Assembly (NCBI GenBank): GCA_028289585.1
Contig: JANQPI010000035.1
Coordinates: 218,717 to 282,716, forward strand
DNA: 64,000 nt
Direction: 5' to 3'
Source: Candidatus Zixiibacteriota bacterium
Lineage (GTDB): Bacteria > Zixibacteria > MSB-5A5 > GN15 > FEB-12
Below the pieces are notes generated by a model. It did no database searches, had not been told where the DNA came from, and saw only the letters and a program-made list of their open reading frames with translations. Below, one piece after another: positions 16,466 through 25,341 of this stretch (position 1 is its first letter; every line of letters begins with the position of its first letter). A program made the translations under genes and the position numbers.

Positions 16466-18001
16466 ATGAAGTGGGCGAACCGCCGTATGACGGCGATTTC
16501 TGCATGTGCCCTGTCCGCCATTGTTCTTCTATTTTCGGGCTGTGCTCTTCCTGATGATGTCGCGACGACTGTTGCGAGAACTGATTTCAATCTTACGATC
16601 GAGCGACTTCCCGAGCCGCCCGAAGGCATGATCTACCAGCTGTGGGCATCGAAGAATGCCCCGATCAGCGGCCTCGGCGACGTCGGTACGATTGCTAGCG
16701 GCGACCTCGTCTCGATCGCTCGCTTCTCGTACCTGCGCAACGATACGATCGTCACGCTGCTCGATGAGGCGCTGCAGCCAATCGATCCGGAGATCACCTT
16801 CTCCGACGATCTCTTTATCTATCGTTCACTCTTCGTTTCGATCGAGCCCGTCGGCGCTGCCGATCCCGATCCCAACGCCCCCCAGAACATCATGCTGATC
16901 GATAACATTACCGGTCGGTCCGATCAGACGCTTCGTCTGGCGTTCCCACTAAGTGATGATCTGTGGCTGTCGACCGCTCGTTTCAATATGGAGTCGGTAA
17001 CGGATAAGAACGGTAGTGCCGGTGATGGCTTCGGAGTCTGGTTCTCCAGTTATCGCCAGGAAACTCGTGTCTTTCCGGATACGTTTGGTATCGTCAATAT
17101 CACCGTGGATACGGTAGAGATTACCCCGATTCTCAATCCCGCCGATCCGTCCGATACACTTAATCGTGACGAGCTCTATGCTCAGTATCTGCAGGAAATT
17201 ATCAACGTCCGTCCGGACTCAGTGCTGTCCTGGTTTGGTGGCGACTCCCTGGTACTCCAGCCCGACAGTTTCTGGCATGTCTTTGTACGCTTTGACTCTG
17301 TTCTCGATTCTAACTCAGGTCCGCCGTTTACCCGCCCAACGTTTGTCATTGAGTGGGATTCGACGTCACGTAACCAGACGCTCGAAATCTTCTCCCAGGA
17401 TAACTTCGGTCTGCCGAACTACTCCGACTTCGGCTGGCGCTGGCAGGGTTGGGTGGTTGCGACCGGTATCCCCAGCAGCTTCCTCGGCGCTTTGACTGAG
17501 CCGGGCTGGCCGGTTGAAACACTTAATCGGACGTGGATTACCGGATACACCGGCGGTCTTGTCTCGACCGGAACGTTTACTGATATCACCGGCCCGGATG
17601 ATGCCGATCCGTTTACGTTTGCGAACCTGATCGCACTGCGTGATACGCTGAATCCGCCGAGTCTGATCGGTGACACCGTTCGCAATCAGCCGGCGTTTCC
17701 GGGAGAGGACTTCCTCAATGGTGACTCGCTGCAAGCCTACTACGGAACGTCGAACCCAATCAACCTGCTTTCCGGCGAAGGCAGTGTTCTGATCACGCTT
17801 GAGCCGCAGGTAAAAATCGATCTTGGCCTCGGGGACACGACCAACTTCCCGCTGATCGCCTTTTCCGGTGAAATTCCGTCTTCGGGTGTGGTCAGCCAAT
17901 CACAGGTCTCGGTGGACATGCTCAATCAGACCGGTACGGTTCCAGGTACAATTGTAGGGACTGGTTTCCCACTGATTTCGATCACCTTCGATCGACGCTA
18001 A
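16466..18001 (+). CDS. large uncharacterised lipoprotein
   Basis: 511 residues. A lipoprotein signal (ALSAIVLLFSGC) has the lipobox Cys at 26. The mature N-terminus reads LTIERLPEPPEGMIYQLWAS, similar to the 'LP.PPEG..YQLW' strand of anti-sigma-K (RskA) C-terminal domains. The rest is Asp/Thr/Pro-rich beta-type sequence with no recognised catalytic motif. It is probably exposed in the periplasm or on the outer membrane. It is monocistronic, with a strong promoter and intrinsic terminator. I do not recognise the family beyond the short RskA-like segment. Confidence 0.7.
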   Translation: MKWANRRMTAISACALSAIVLLFSGCALPDDVATTVARTDFNLTIERLPEPPEGMIYQLWASKNAPISGLGDVGTIASGDLVSIARFSYLRNDTIVTLLDEALQPIDPEITFSDDLFIYRSLFVSIEPVGAADPDPNAPQNIMLIDNITGRSDQTLRLAFPLSDDLWLSTARFNMESVTDKNGSAGDGFGVWFSSYRQETRVFPDTFGIVNITVDTVEITPILNPADPSDTLNRDELYAQYLQEIINVRPDSVLSWFGGDSLVLQPDSFWHVFVRFDSVLDSNSGPPFTRPTFVIEWDSTSRNQTLEIFSQDNFGLPNYSDFGWRWQGWVVATGIPSSFLGALTEPGWPVETLNRTWITGYTGGLVSTGTFTDITGPDDADPFTFANLIALRDTLNPPSLIGDTVRNQPAFPGEDFLNGDSLQAYYGTSNPINLLSGEGSVLITLEPQVKIDLGLGDTTNFPLIAFSGEIPSSGVVSQSQVSVDMLNQTGTVPGTIVGTGFPLISITFDRR

Positions 18002-18024
18002 GACAGCTACAACCAGTTATTCAG

Positions 18025-18054
18025 AAGCCGCCCGGTTTTCCGGGCGGCTTTTCT
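18025..18054 (+). terminator. intrinsic terminator
   Basis: AAGCCGCCCGG-TTTT-CCGGGCGGCTT: a perfect 11-bp stem with a 4-nt loop, then TTCT. It starts 23 nt after the lipoprotein stop. Confidence 0.88.
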
Positions 18055-18138
18055 GTGTGGATCGGTATCCTGCAAGGTGCTGCATAATTGTTCAAGAAAC
18101 TGTCACACACAAAGTGATCCCAAATCCAGACGAGGTAA

Positions 18139-18167
18139 TTGCTAATGCTCGCCTGCCGGGCTATACT
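18139..18167 (+). promoter_or_regulatory. promoter of the candidate small RNA
   Basis: TTGCTA at 18139-18144, a 17-nt spacer ending CCGGGC, and TATACT at 18162-18167. The CCGGGCTATACT join matches the tRNA promoters at 9192 and 61656 and is followed by a GC-rich discriminator. Confidence 0.65.
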
Positions 18168-18173
18168 CGGCGC

Positions 18174-18337
18174 GAGGACCGAACGAATCAGACCGGCATA
18201 CCGATTGCAGATGTAGCCGGCAGACAACCACCGCAAGTACTCTCGATGATCTCATAAGATCAGGGAGTGGTGTGCGCTGGATTTCCAGCCACCTGACGTT
18301 AGAGTCGGGCATCCCCCCTCCACCACTCCCTATTTTT
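18174..18337 (+). ncRNA. candidate structured small RNA (about 160 nt)
   Basis: Bounded by the promoter at 18139 and a T-rich end (TATTTTTATG, 18331-18340). Visible helices are CCGGC/GCCGG (18193-18197 with 18216-18220), TGATCT/AGATCA with a CATA loop (18247-18262), and an 11-bp closing stem AGGGAGTGGTG/CACCACTCCCT (18262-18272 with 18321-18331). The last encloses two hairpins, GCTGG/CCAGC and CTGAC/GTCGG, forming a three-way junction. No convincing open reading frame with a ribosome-binding site exists. I do not recognise an Rfam class. The closing stem plus T-run acts as a terminator. A leader or riboswitch for the kinase at 18412 is the alternative. Confidence 0.55.
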
Positions 18338-18411
18338 ATGCGTACATGTGGGGGTCAGGATCACTTGGCTAAAACGTTGTTACCATTCGCGAGGGTCGCC
18401 TATGTTACACC

Positions 18412-20397
18412 GTGACCCGAACCAAACTTCCCATGCGCGAACGGTTCACGCCGCTGGTGCTGATTGCGGTCATCGCCTTTGCCATCATTGCCGTAACCTG
18501 GCTCTCGCTTACAGCCGGACGGAGCGAAACCTACTCACTGCTCATTGCCCAGGGTAAGTCATTCACCGAGGCACTCGCCGATGCGTCCGCTAACGCACTG
18601 GCTGCTGAGGACTACTACGATCAGTTGGTTCGCGAGCAATATCGCGAAACCGTCTCCCGATTTCGCCGGGAACAGCGAGCCGCTTTGGAGCCGAGCGCGG
18701 TCAGCGCGTTTCGCCTGACGAACGATCTGCTCGACCTCTGGGTCTTCGATACGACAGGAACAATACTCTTTCCACCCGCCAGTCCTGCAACAACCACTGT
18801 TCCTGACTTTTTGACCGACGAGCTATCGCGACTCGTTGCAAACCCTGATTCGAACTTCGTTCTGGTTCTCGCTGATGACGCCACGGGGCGGCCGGTTCAT
18901 TACTACCTCGAACTCTCGAATCAGCTTGATGAGGTCACGGTACTGCGAGCGTTGGCCGAAGACTACACTGAGGCTATCGCACAGACCGGTATCGCCACTC
19001 TTGCTGATCGACTGGTGGGGGAGAGTGATGTGGTCTACCTCGCTTACCAGACACCGGGAACGGTGGTCTTCACATCGATCCCTGAGATTCAACTTGGCAG
19101 GATCGACGATGACTCGTGGCTGCTGTCGGCACTTGATGCGGATACCATTCTTTACCGTGAGGTTACCCGCGACACGACAGTTGTTCTTGAGTTCGCCCGT
19201 CCCTTCTCGACCGGGCGCTATCCGTTCGGTCTGTTGCGAGTCGGATTGTCACTTGAGCGCTATCACGCCATCGTTCGTGAGTTCAACGTTCAAATGGGGG
19301 TGATGGGCGGTGCGCTGGCGCTCATCATGTCTCTCGGCTTGCTCTATCTCTCATCCCGCCAGAAGCGGCGTGAACTTGGTGCTGAGTTCTCGGAGATGAA
19401 GTCGCTTACGGAGTCGATCTTCGAGCAGATCGCCACCGGCGTAGCCGTTCTCTTATCGTCCGGCGAGATCACCATGGCAAATGCGTCTTTTCGTCGGCTT
19501 TTTCGTCTCGGTGAAAGCAGTCTCAACTGGCGGGACATCGATGACGTGAAGCTCTTGGATGTCGATGGCTTCCTTGCATCAGGCGACACGACTCAGGAGA
19601 CGGAGATTGATATCGATTCCCGTCGGCTGCTCGTGGGCCTCTCATCCGCTCCAACTGAGATCGCCACGGGAGTGGTTGTCGTCGCGTCCGATATCACTCG
19701 TCTCACCGAATTTGAACGTCAAGCGGCGCGGCGGGCTCGACTCTCGGAGATGGGCAATCTGGCGGCCGGGGTCGCCCATGAGATTCGCAATCCCTTGAAT
19801 ACGATCGCCATTGCGGCCCAGCGACTCGCGGCGGAGTTCCGTCCGGCCGAACGCTCCGACGAATACGCCGAGTTCACCAAGTCAATTCGCGCAGAAACGC
19901 GGCGGTTGAACGATATCATCTCGCGGTTCCTCGCGCTGACTCGTGATGATCACGGTCCGCAGTCAGCCCTCGACCTCGCGCCACTCCTACGTGACCTCAG
20001 TACCCTCTGGCGTTCAGAGCTCCAGGATCGGGGGGTGTCACTTGATGTTTCGGTTGAGGATGAGCTAGTTATCACAGCTAATGACAACAGAATACGTCAG
20101 CTCATTACTAATCTGCTTAGTAACGCGAGAGAGGCCACCCCGGCCGGAGGAACGGTGGCGATTGAGGGGTATCGCGATGGCGATCGGGTGGTCGTCCGGG
20201 TTTCCGACTCGGGACCCGGCGTTTCCGATGAGCTGAGAGAGTCGATCTTCGCTCCCTATTTTACAACCAAGGCGAGTGGAACTGGTTTGGGTTTGGCGAC
20301 CGTCCATCAGGTAGCGACCGAAAGCCGTGGCGATATACACGTGTCGACCGGAGAGCTCGGTGGGGCCACGTTCAGTGTTTCGTGGAAGGCGACCTAA
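18412..20397 (+). CDS. sensor histidine kinase
   Basis: 661 residues from GTG 18412; ATG 18433 is an alternative and neither has an ideal ribosome-binding site. TM1 at about 14-33, a periplasmic sensor region of about 260 residues, TM2 near 297-318, then a PAS-like domain (325-430). The HisKA motif has phospho-acceptor His456 in LAAGVAHEIRNPLN, and the HATPase domain shows NLLSNAREA (N box), DSGPGVSD (G1) and TGLGLATVHQV (G2). It should autophosphorylate in response to an envelope signal. No response regulator is adjacent, so its partner lies elsewhere. It converges on the citrate synthase gene. Confidence 0.9.
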   Translation: MTRTKLPMRERFTPLVLIAVIAFAIIAVTWLSLTAGRSETYSLLIAQGKSFTEALADASANALAAEDYYDQLVREQYRETVSRFRREQRAALEPSAVSAFRLTNDLLDLWVFDTTGTILFPPASPATTTVPDFLTDELSRLVANPDSNFVLVLADDATGRPVHYYLELSNQLDEVTVLRALAEDYTEAIAQTGIATLADRLVGESDVVYLAYQTPGTVVFTSIPEIQLGRIDDDSWLLSALDADTILYREVTRDTTVVLEFARPFSTGRYPFGLLRVGLSLERYHAIVREFNVQMGVMGGALALIMSLGLLYLSSRQKRRELGAEFSEMKSLTESIFEQIATGVAVLLSSGEITMANASFRRLFRLGESSLNWRDIDDVKLLDVDGFLASGDTTQETEIDIDSRRLLVGLSSAPTEIATGVVVVASDITRLTEFERQAARRARLSEMGNLAAGVAHEIRNPLNTIAIAAQRLAAEFRPAERSDEYAEFTKSIRAETRRLNDIISRFLALTRDDHGPQSALDLAPLLRDLSTLWRSELQDRGVSLDVSVEDELVITANDNRIRQLITNLLSNAREATPAGGTVAIEGYRDGDRVVVRVSDSGPGVSDELRESIFAPYFTTKASGTGLGLATVHQVATESRGDIHVSTGELGGATFSVSWKAT

Positions 20398-20400
20398 GCA

Positions 20401-20432
20401 CAAAGAAAGCGGTCGTCATACGACGACCGCTT
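20401..20432 (-). terminator. intrinsic terminator downstream of gltA
   Basis: AAGCGGTCGTC-ATAC-GACGACCGCTT (20407-20432), a perfect 11-bp stem. On the minus strand it is followed by TCTTTG, so it mainly ends citrate synthase transcripts; on the plus strand it may also stop kinase read-through. Confidence 0.7.
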
Positions 20433-20462
20433 GATTGATCGTATCGAACCGCTTAGCGCTGG

Positions 20463-21743
20463 CTAGCCGGCGTTGTTGCGCACCCATTCGGTACTGACCG
20501 ACTTCGGTCGCTCGATCGGCGATCCAACCGCCCGATTAAGGACGAGTTGCGCCAGCATGCCCAGAGCTCGGGAGACCGAGAAGACGACCGTGTAGTAGTC
20601 GAATTCTTTGAGCCCGTAATAGTGGAGCAACGAGCCGGAAACCGCGTCTACGTTCGGCCATGGGTTTTTCGCCTTACCGTGTTCCCGGAGCACATCCGGT
20701 ACGGTTTCATAGACGAGGTTTACTGTCTGGAAGACATCCGACGTCTTCAGATGCTCAAGTCCGAAGTTGCGGAGGGCGGTGAAGCGGGGATCGGTGACAC
20801 GCAGAACGGCGTGACCGTATCCGGGGATTACCTGTCCCGCGTTCAGCGTCTCCCAGGCGTAATCGCGAATCTGCTGCTGGCTCGGTCTGCCGCCGAACTT
20901 CTCCATCGTATCGAGGATCCAGCTTAGGCACTCCTGGTTGGCCAGGCCGTGCAGCGGGCCGGCGAGTGCGTTGAGTCCACCGGCAACCGACAGGAACGGA
21001 TCGGCTAGCGTAGAGCTGATAATGTGAGCCGTATGAGCGGAGGCATTGCCCCCTTCGTGGTCGGAGTGCAGCACGAGGTAGAGTTGCATCATGCGAGCGG
21101 CCTCACCCTTTTTGGGGGGCAGGCCGAGGAGCTTGATGAACTCCGCACCCATGTCGGTCTTACCACTCGGATCGACCAGATCACCTTTGCCGTAGCGCAT
21201 CCGGTAGACCCCTGCCGCGATCGTGTGGATTGTCGCGATGATGCGGAGCGCATCGTCGAGCGACGGATCCCAGAAATCAGCCTTGTCGAGTCCCTCGCTG
21301 TAGCGCGCCCGGAACGCGGACTCGTTGGACATTGCCGTCAGGGCAGCGGTCAGCATCGTCATCGGATGGGCCTTTTTGCCCATCGACTTGAGAAGCTTCC
21401 ACACGTAGTTGGGGACCTCAATGCGCTTCCGCAGATCCTTGCGCAATTCAGTGACTTCGGCTTCGGAAGCTTCTTCGCCCGTCAGCAGGAGCCAGAAGAT
21501 TTCCATGGGCAGCTTATCGACCAGATCGAGAATCGGTCGGCCGCGTATGATCAGGCCCTGATCTCCCTCGACAACCGACGTATCGCAGATAAGCATCTTG
21601 ACGCCGCGGGCGCCGCCAAATGCCTGTTGTACATTGACTGTCGAGATTTGCGTGTCGGCGTGTGCGGACAGCAGCTCGGTGCGTTCGGCTCGCAGTCGAG
21701 GGACAACTTCTCCGAACTTTTCATGGAGAACACTGGCAGGCAT
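20463..21743 (-). CDS. gltA: citrate synthase, eukaryote-like type
   Basis: 426 residues. Condenses acetyl-CoA and oxaloacetate in the TCA cycle. Catalytic His residues lie in GPLHGLANQECLSW and PGYGHAVLRVTDPRF, and the Asp loop near the C-terminus fits the family. The N-terminal extension (MPASVLHEKFGEVVPRLRAE) and block order resemble the mitochondrial-type synthases found in several bacterial phyla rather than the E. coli hexameric enzyme. The ATG follows AAGGAGCCATTC. It has its own promoter and terminator, so it is monocistronic. pckA and pta are nearby on the same strand. Confidence 0.93.
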   Translation of the reverse strand: MPASVLHEKFGEVVPRLRAERTELLSAHADTQISTVNVQQAFGGARGVKMLICDTSVVEGDQGLIIRGRPILDLVDKLPMEIFWLLLTGEEASEAEVTELRKDLRKRIEVPNYVWKLLKSMGKKAHPMTMLTAALTAMSNESAFRARYSEGLDKADFWDPSLDDALRIIATIHTIAAGVYRMRYGKGDLVDPSGKTDMGAEFIKLLGLPPKKGEAARMMQLYLVLHSDHEGGNASAHTAHIISSTLADPFLSVAGGLNALAGPLHGLANQECLSWILDTMEKFGGRPSQQQIRDYAWETLNAGQVIPGYGHAVLRVTDPRFTALRNFGLEHLKTSDVFQTVNLVYETVPDVLREHGKAKNPWPNVDAVSGSLLHYYGLKEFDYYTVVFSVSRALGMLAQLVLNRAVGSPIERPKSVSTEWVRNNAG

Positions 21744-21830
21744 GAATGGCTCCTTGTCGTATCCGCTCAGGGGATCAGCGTCGGCGCTCCGGCCAACGTG
21801 AATCGATTCACATGAGTCGCTTCGTATCGC

Positions 21831-21859
21831 ATGGTAGCGGCGGACGTTTTCATTGTCAA
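21831..21859 (-). promoter_or_regulatory. promoter of gltA
   Basis: Minus strand TTGACA (21859-21854), a 17-nt spacer, TACCAT (21836-21831). It lies just past the glcD stop and leaves a leader of about 80 nt. Confidence 0.55.
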
Positions 21860-21885
21860 GGCACGCCCGCCGACGAAGCGTCGTC

Positions 21886-23256
21886 TCAGAGGAAAATCTT
21901 GTCCGGATTCAGGCGATCATCGGGATCGAAGGTGGACTTCACGGATCGCATTGCCTGAAGCGTTGTCGTGTCGAATTCCCATGACAGATACTGGCGTTTG
22001 GCGATACCGATCCCATGTTCGCCGGAGAGCGTCCCACCGAGTCGAATCGTCTCCCGGAGAAGCTGTTCAACGAGGCGCTCCATCTCAAGGAGCGTCTGAG
22101 CCTCGGTGTTGTCGGCTAAGAATACGGCGTGGAGGTTGCCGTCACCCGCGTGACCAAATGAGACGACGCGTACTGGCGGTATCTTTGGCATCGCCGCGAC
22201 AACATCAACCGCTTCGGCGAAGCGAGAAAGGGGGAGGGCGACATCCTCCGACAGGTATGTTGCACACGTTGTCTTGATCGCTCGCGACAGCTCTCGTCGA
22301 ACCGCCCACAGCTGCGATACCTCCGCCGGATCGGATGCGATACGAATCCATTCGGCAGCGTGCGATACTGCTACCTCGTGTATTCGTTCGATTTGACCTG
22401 CTTGCGAGGCATTAGTCTCGATCAACAGGAGGCCACCGGTGGTGGCCGGCATGTCCACGTTACCGAGACTGCTTGATATCGCGGCGGCGTCGCGATCGAC
22501 AAACTCAAGTACTGTCGGATTGTCACCCTGTCGCTTGATTGCAGCGACCGCCTGGCCTGCGGCGGCCGCCGTTGGGAAGCTGATCAGAACCGTGGTTCCG
22601 CTTGGAGTGGTCGGAATAAGACGGAGCGAAACCTCGGTTATCGCGGCGAGTGTCCCTTCGGAGCCAACAATTACGTCGGTGAAATTGAAACCACGGTCGC
22701 CCACATAGCAACCGGTTTCGAGCAACGAACCGTCGGCAGTAACGCCACGAATCCCCAGGACATAGTCCGAGGTTACGCCGAACCGGGTGCAGGCAAGCCC
22801 TCCGGCGTTCTCAGCAACATTGCCGCCGATCGTCGATTCGGTATGTGAGGCGGGATCCGGAGGATAAGCGAGTCCCGCTGCCGCTGCCGCTCGCTGGATG
22901 TCATGGGTGATTGCACCAGCACCACAGACGGCTCGCCGGTGAGTCGGGTCGATCGAAATGTTCTGTAGGTCACTGAGGTCGACGACCAGAGAACGTTCGC
23001 TTGGCACCGCCCCACCGGAGAGCCCGGTTCCGGCCCCTCGCGGCACCACAGCCAGGTCATGCTGGCGTGCGAAGCGAATTGCATTGATGACATCAGCCGA
23101 GGACGCGGCAACGACCACGGCCTGAGGTTGCCCGGTCCAAGTTGTGGCATCTCCCCAGGCCCGTTCGTACACGTCCCCGGAGATATGCAAACGCTCCGGG
23201 CTACTCAGAGCATTCCGGAGCGCTGTCCAATCGGCTGACGTGATGACGACCGTCAT
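21886..23256 (-). CDS. glcD: FAD-linked oxidase, GlcD / D-lactate dehydrogenase type
   Basis: About 456 residues from the ATG at 23254-23256, preferred because AAAGG sits 6 nt upstream; an ATG two codons earlier is possible. FAD-binding PCMH domain: VVPRGAGTGLSGGAVP, VDLSDLQNI, and the PPDPAS...TIGGNVAENAGGL segment. The C-terminal cap includes HAGDGNLHAVFL and GTLSGEHGIG, the conserved His-rich flavin and substrate region. It oxidises glycolate, D-lactate or another 2-hydroxyacid; the sequence does not decide which. It follows the FmdB-type gene by 17 nt. No glcE or glcF partner is next to it. Confidence 0.88.
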   Translation of the reverse strand: MTVVITSADWTALRNALSSPERLHISGDVYERAWGDATTWTGQPQAVVVAASSADVINAIRFARQHDLAVVPRGAGTGLSGGAVPSERSLVVDLSDLQNISIDPTHRRAVCGAGAITHDIQRAAAAAGLAYPPDPASHTESTIGGNVAENAGGLACTRFGVTSDYVLGIRGVTADGSLLETGCYVGDRGFNFTDVIVGSEGTLAAITEVSLRLIPTTPSGTTVLISFPTAAAAGQAVAAIKRQGDNPTVLEFVDRDAAAISSSLGNVDMPATTGGLLLIETNASQAGQIERIHEVAVSHAAEWIRIASDPAEVSQLWAVRRELSRAIKTTCATYLSEDVALPLSRFAEAVDVVAAMPKIPPVRVVSFGHAGDGNLHAVFLADNTEAQTLLEMERLVEQLLRETIRLGGTLSGEHGIGIAKRQYLSWEFDTTTLQAMRSVKSTFDPDDRLNPDKIFL

Positions 23257-23273
23257 CCGCATCCTTTGGGGGT

Positions 23274-23519
23274 TCAGGACGGTGCAGGGCTGGCCGGCTT
23301 GGACGGCGCTTCGTCCTTTGCCTTGGCCTTGTAACTCTCAGATCGATAGTCAGTGGCGTAGAATCCGGACCCCTTGAACAGGAGACCGGCACCTCCCGAG
23401 ATTAGCCGCTGGGGCCGGCCGTCACACTCCGGACAATTCGCTATCGGGGAGGCCGATATCGACTGGAACGCTTCGAAGTGGTGGTCACAGCTGCTGCAGC
23501 GATACTCATAGGTGGGCAT
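23274..23519 (-). CDS. FmdB-family zinc-ribbon protein
   Basis: 81 residues from the ATG at 23517-23519 (AAAGGAG 9 nt upstream); the 21-codon upstream extension lacks support. It opens MPTYEYRCSSC and has a second CPEC, the four-Cys zinc ribbon of the FmdB 'putative regulatory protein' family. A GSGFYATDYR motif and an Ala/Pro/Lys tail follow. Family function is unclear: a transcriptional role was proposed for FmdB, and others propose ribosome association. It is the first gene of a short operon with glcD. Confidence 0.85.
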   Translation of the reverse strand: MPTYEYRCSSCDHHFEAFQSISASPIANCPECDGRPQRLISGGAGLLFKGSGFYATDYRSESYKAKAKDEAPSKPASPAPS

Positions 23520-23591
23520 GCTGTCAGACTCCTTTGTCGGTAGTGCATCGCAAACGTGGCGAAAGTACACCGTTATTCTCAATTCGCCAGT

Positions 23592-23625
23592 AGAAACCGC
23601 CCCGGAGGTGTGCTCCGAGGCGGTT
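23592..23625 (-). terminator. intrinsic terminator downstream of pckA
   Basis: AACCGCCCCGGAG-GTGTG-CTCCGAGGCGGTT, a 13-bp stem with one mismatch, followed on the minus strand by TCT. It lies 38 nt past the pckA stop. Confidence 0.7.
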
Positions 23626-23662
23626 GAGCAACGAAATCAAGCGATGTTCGGTTCCCGCAGTC

Positions 23663-25324
23663 TTACGCTCCGACCGCGGCGACTTCATCAACACGTGGAC
23701 CCGCTGCTTTCACTGCATCCGGGGTACCATCTTCAAACTTCTTGAAGTTGTTGATGAACTGTTCGGCGAGCCACGCATAGCGCTCCCGGAACTTGTCTTT
23801 GTCCGACCAGGTATTGATCGGATTCAGGATATCACTGGGAACGCCCTCACACGAAGTTGGGATCTCGAACCCGAACACCGGATCCTTGATGTACTCCACG
23901 TTGTCGAGTTTGCCTTCAAGGGCGGCGTTCAGCAGTGCCCGGGTGTACTTGATCGACATGCGTTCACCGACACCGAACGGTCCACCGGTCCAGCCGGTGT
24001 TGACCAACCATGCCTGTGCGTTGTGCTTTTTCATCCGCTCGGCCAGCATCCCGGCATACTTGGACGGGTGATGGACCATGAACGGTGCACCGAAGCAGGT
24101 TGAGAACGCCAGTTTCGGCTCTTTCCCCAGTCCAACTTCGGTCCCACCAACTTTGGACGTGTAACCGGAAATGAAGTGGTACATCGCCTGTTCCGGTGTC
24201 AGCCGAGAAATCGGAGGCATGACGCCAGAGGCGTCGCACGTCAGCATGATCACGTTTTTAGGGTGACCAGCCATCTTCTCGGGAACCGCGTTGCCAATGA
24301 ACTCCAGCGGATAGGCGGCACGTGTGTTTTCGGTGACGTCGTCGGCATCGAGATCAAGTTCACGCGTGACCGGATCAAAGACAACGTTCTCCAGAACCGT
24401 GCCGAAGCGCCGGGTCGTGGCGTAGATCTCCGGCTCAGCGGTTGGTGACAGACGGATCACTTTGGCGTAGCAGCCACCTTCGAAGTTGAAAACTCCGTTA
24501 TCGGTCCAGCCATGCTCGTCGTCGCCGATCAGATCTCGATGCGGATCAGCGGAGAGCGATGTCTTACCCGTACCGGAGAGACCAAAGAAGACCGCAACAT
24601 CGCCTGCTTTGCCCACGTTGGCCGAACAGTGCATGGTCATCACGTCGCGCAGGGGGAGAAGGTAGTTGAGCAGCGTGAACACCGACTTTTTGATCTCACC
24701 ACCATACCCGGAGTTGCCAATCAGACAGAGGCGCCGCTTGAAGTTGAGCAGGATGAACGTCTCAGTGCGTGTACCATCGAGTTCGACATCGGCTTTGAAG
24801 CCGGGAACATCGATGATCGTAAATCCGGGCTTAAACGAGCGGCGTTCGTCGGCCGACGGCTCGATCAGCACGTTCTGAGCAAACAGGGAGTGCCAGGCGA
24901 ACTCGGTAATGATGCGAACCGGGAGTCGGTACTCGGGATCCGCTCCGCCAAAGAGGTCTTGAACGAAGACATCGCGCTGCTGAAGGTAGCCTTTGATACG
25001 GTCGAAGATGCGATCAAACTTCTCTTCGGAAAACGCCTTATTGCCATCCCACCAGACGTGATCCTTCGATGTCTCTTCTTCGATAATGAACTTGTCCTGG
25101 GCGGCACGGGCGGTGTGATGACCCGTACTGACAATGATGGGGCCATGGGCGCCGATCGTCGCTTCACTGCGAAACGCAATCTCCTCGTAGAGAGCCGGGG
25201 CGCTAAGATTCCAGTAGGCCTTGCCAACATTCGTCAGACCAACGGCATCGAGTCCGGTCGTGCTCTTCAGCGACTCGGCCTGGGCTGCAGTTGGTGAGGC
25301 CATACCAAACGGTCGGGTGCTCAT
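23663..25324 (-). CDS. pckA: phosphoenolpyruvate carboxykinase (ATP)
   Basis: 553 residues. Converts oxaloacetate and ATP to PEP, CO2 and ADP in gluconeogenesis. Key marks are the kinase-1a P-loop GLSGTGKTSLSADP, the kinase-2 metal site DDEHGW, NFEGGCYAK, and the adenine region MSIKYTRALLNAAL. Length and block order are normal for the ATP-dependent enzyme. The ATG has GAGGAAT upstream and lies 17 nt after the aminotransferase stop, making pckA the last gene of the prfB-pta-aminotransferase-pckA run. A terminator follows. Confidence 0.96.
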   Translation of the reverse strand: MSTRPFGMASPTAAQAESLKSTTGLDAVGLTNVGKAYWNLSAPALYEEIAFRSEATIGAHGPIIVSTGHHTARAAQDKFIIEEETSKDHVWWDGNKAFSEEKFDRIFDRIKGYLQQRDVFVQDLFGGADPEYRLPVRIITEFAWHSLFAQNVLIEPSADERRSFKPGFTIIDVPGFKADVELDGTRTETFILLNFKRRLCLIGNSGYGGEIKKSVFTLLNYLLPLRDVMTMHCSANVGKAGDVAVFFGLSGTGKTSLSADPHRDLIGDDEHGWTDNGVFNFEGGCYAKVIRLSPTAEPEIYATTRRFGTVLENVVFDPVTRELDLDADDVTENTRAAYPLEFIGNAVPEKMAGHPKNVIMLTCDASGVMPPISRLTPEQAMYHFISGYTSKVGGTEVGLGKEPKLAFSTCFGAPFMVHHPSKYAGMLAERMKKHNAQAWLVNTGWTGGPFGVGERMSIKYTRALLNAALEGKLDNVEYIKDPVFGFEIPTSCEGVPSDILNPINTWSDKDKFRERYAWLAEQFINNFKKFEDGTPDAVKAAGPRVDEVAAVGA

Positions 25325-25341
25325 ATGCTATTCCTCATCGG

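Noticed and set aside
18057-18257. Plus-strand frame of 66 codons in the candidate RNA region
   Set aside because: It begins upstream of the promoter at 18139, has no ribosome-binding site and overlaps RNA-like hairpins; no protein resemblance.
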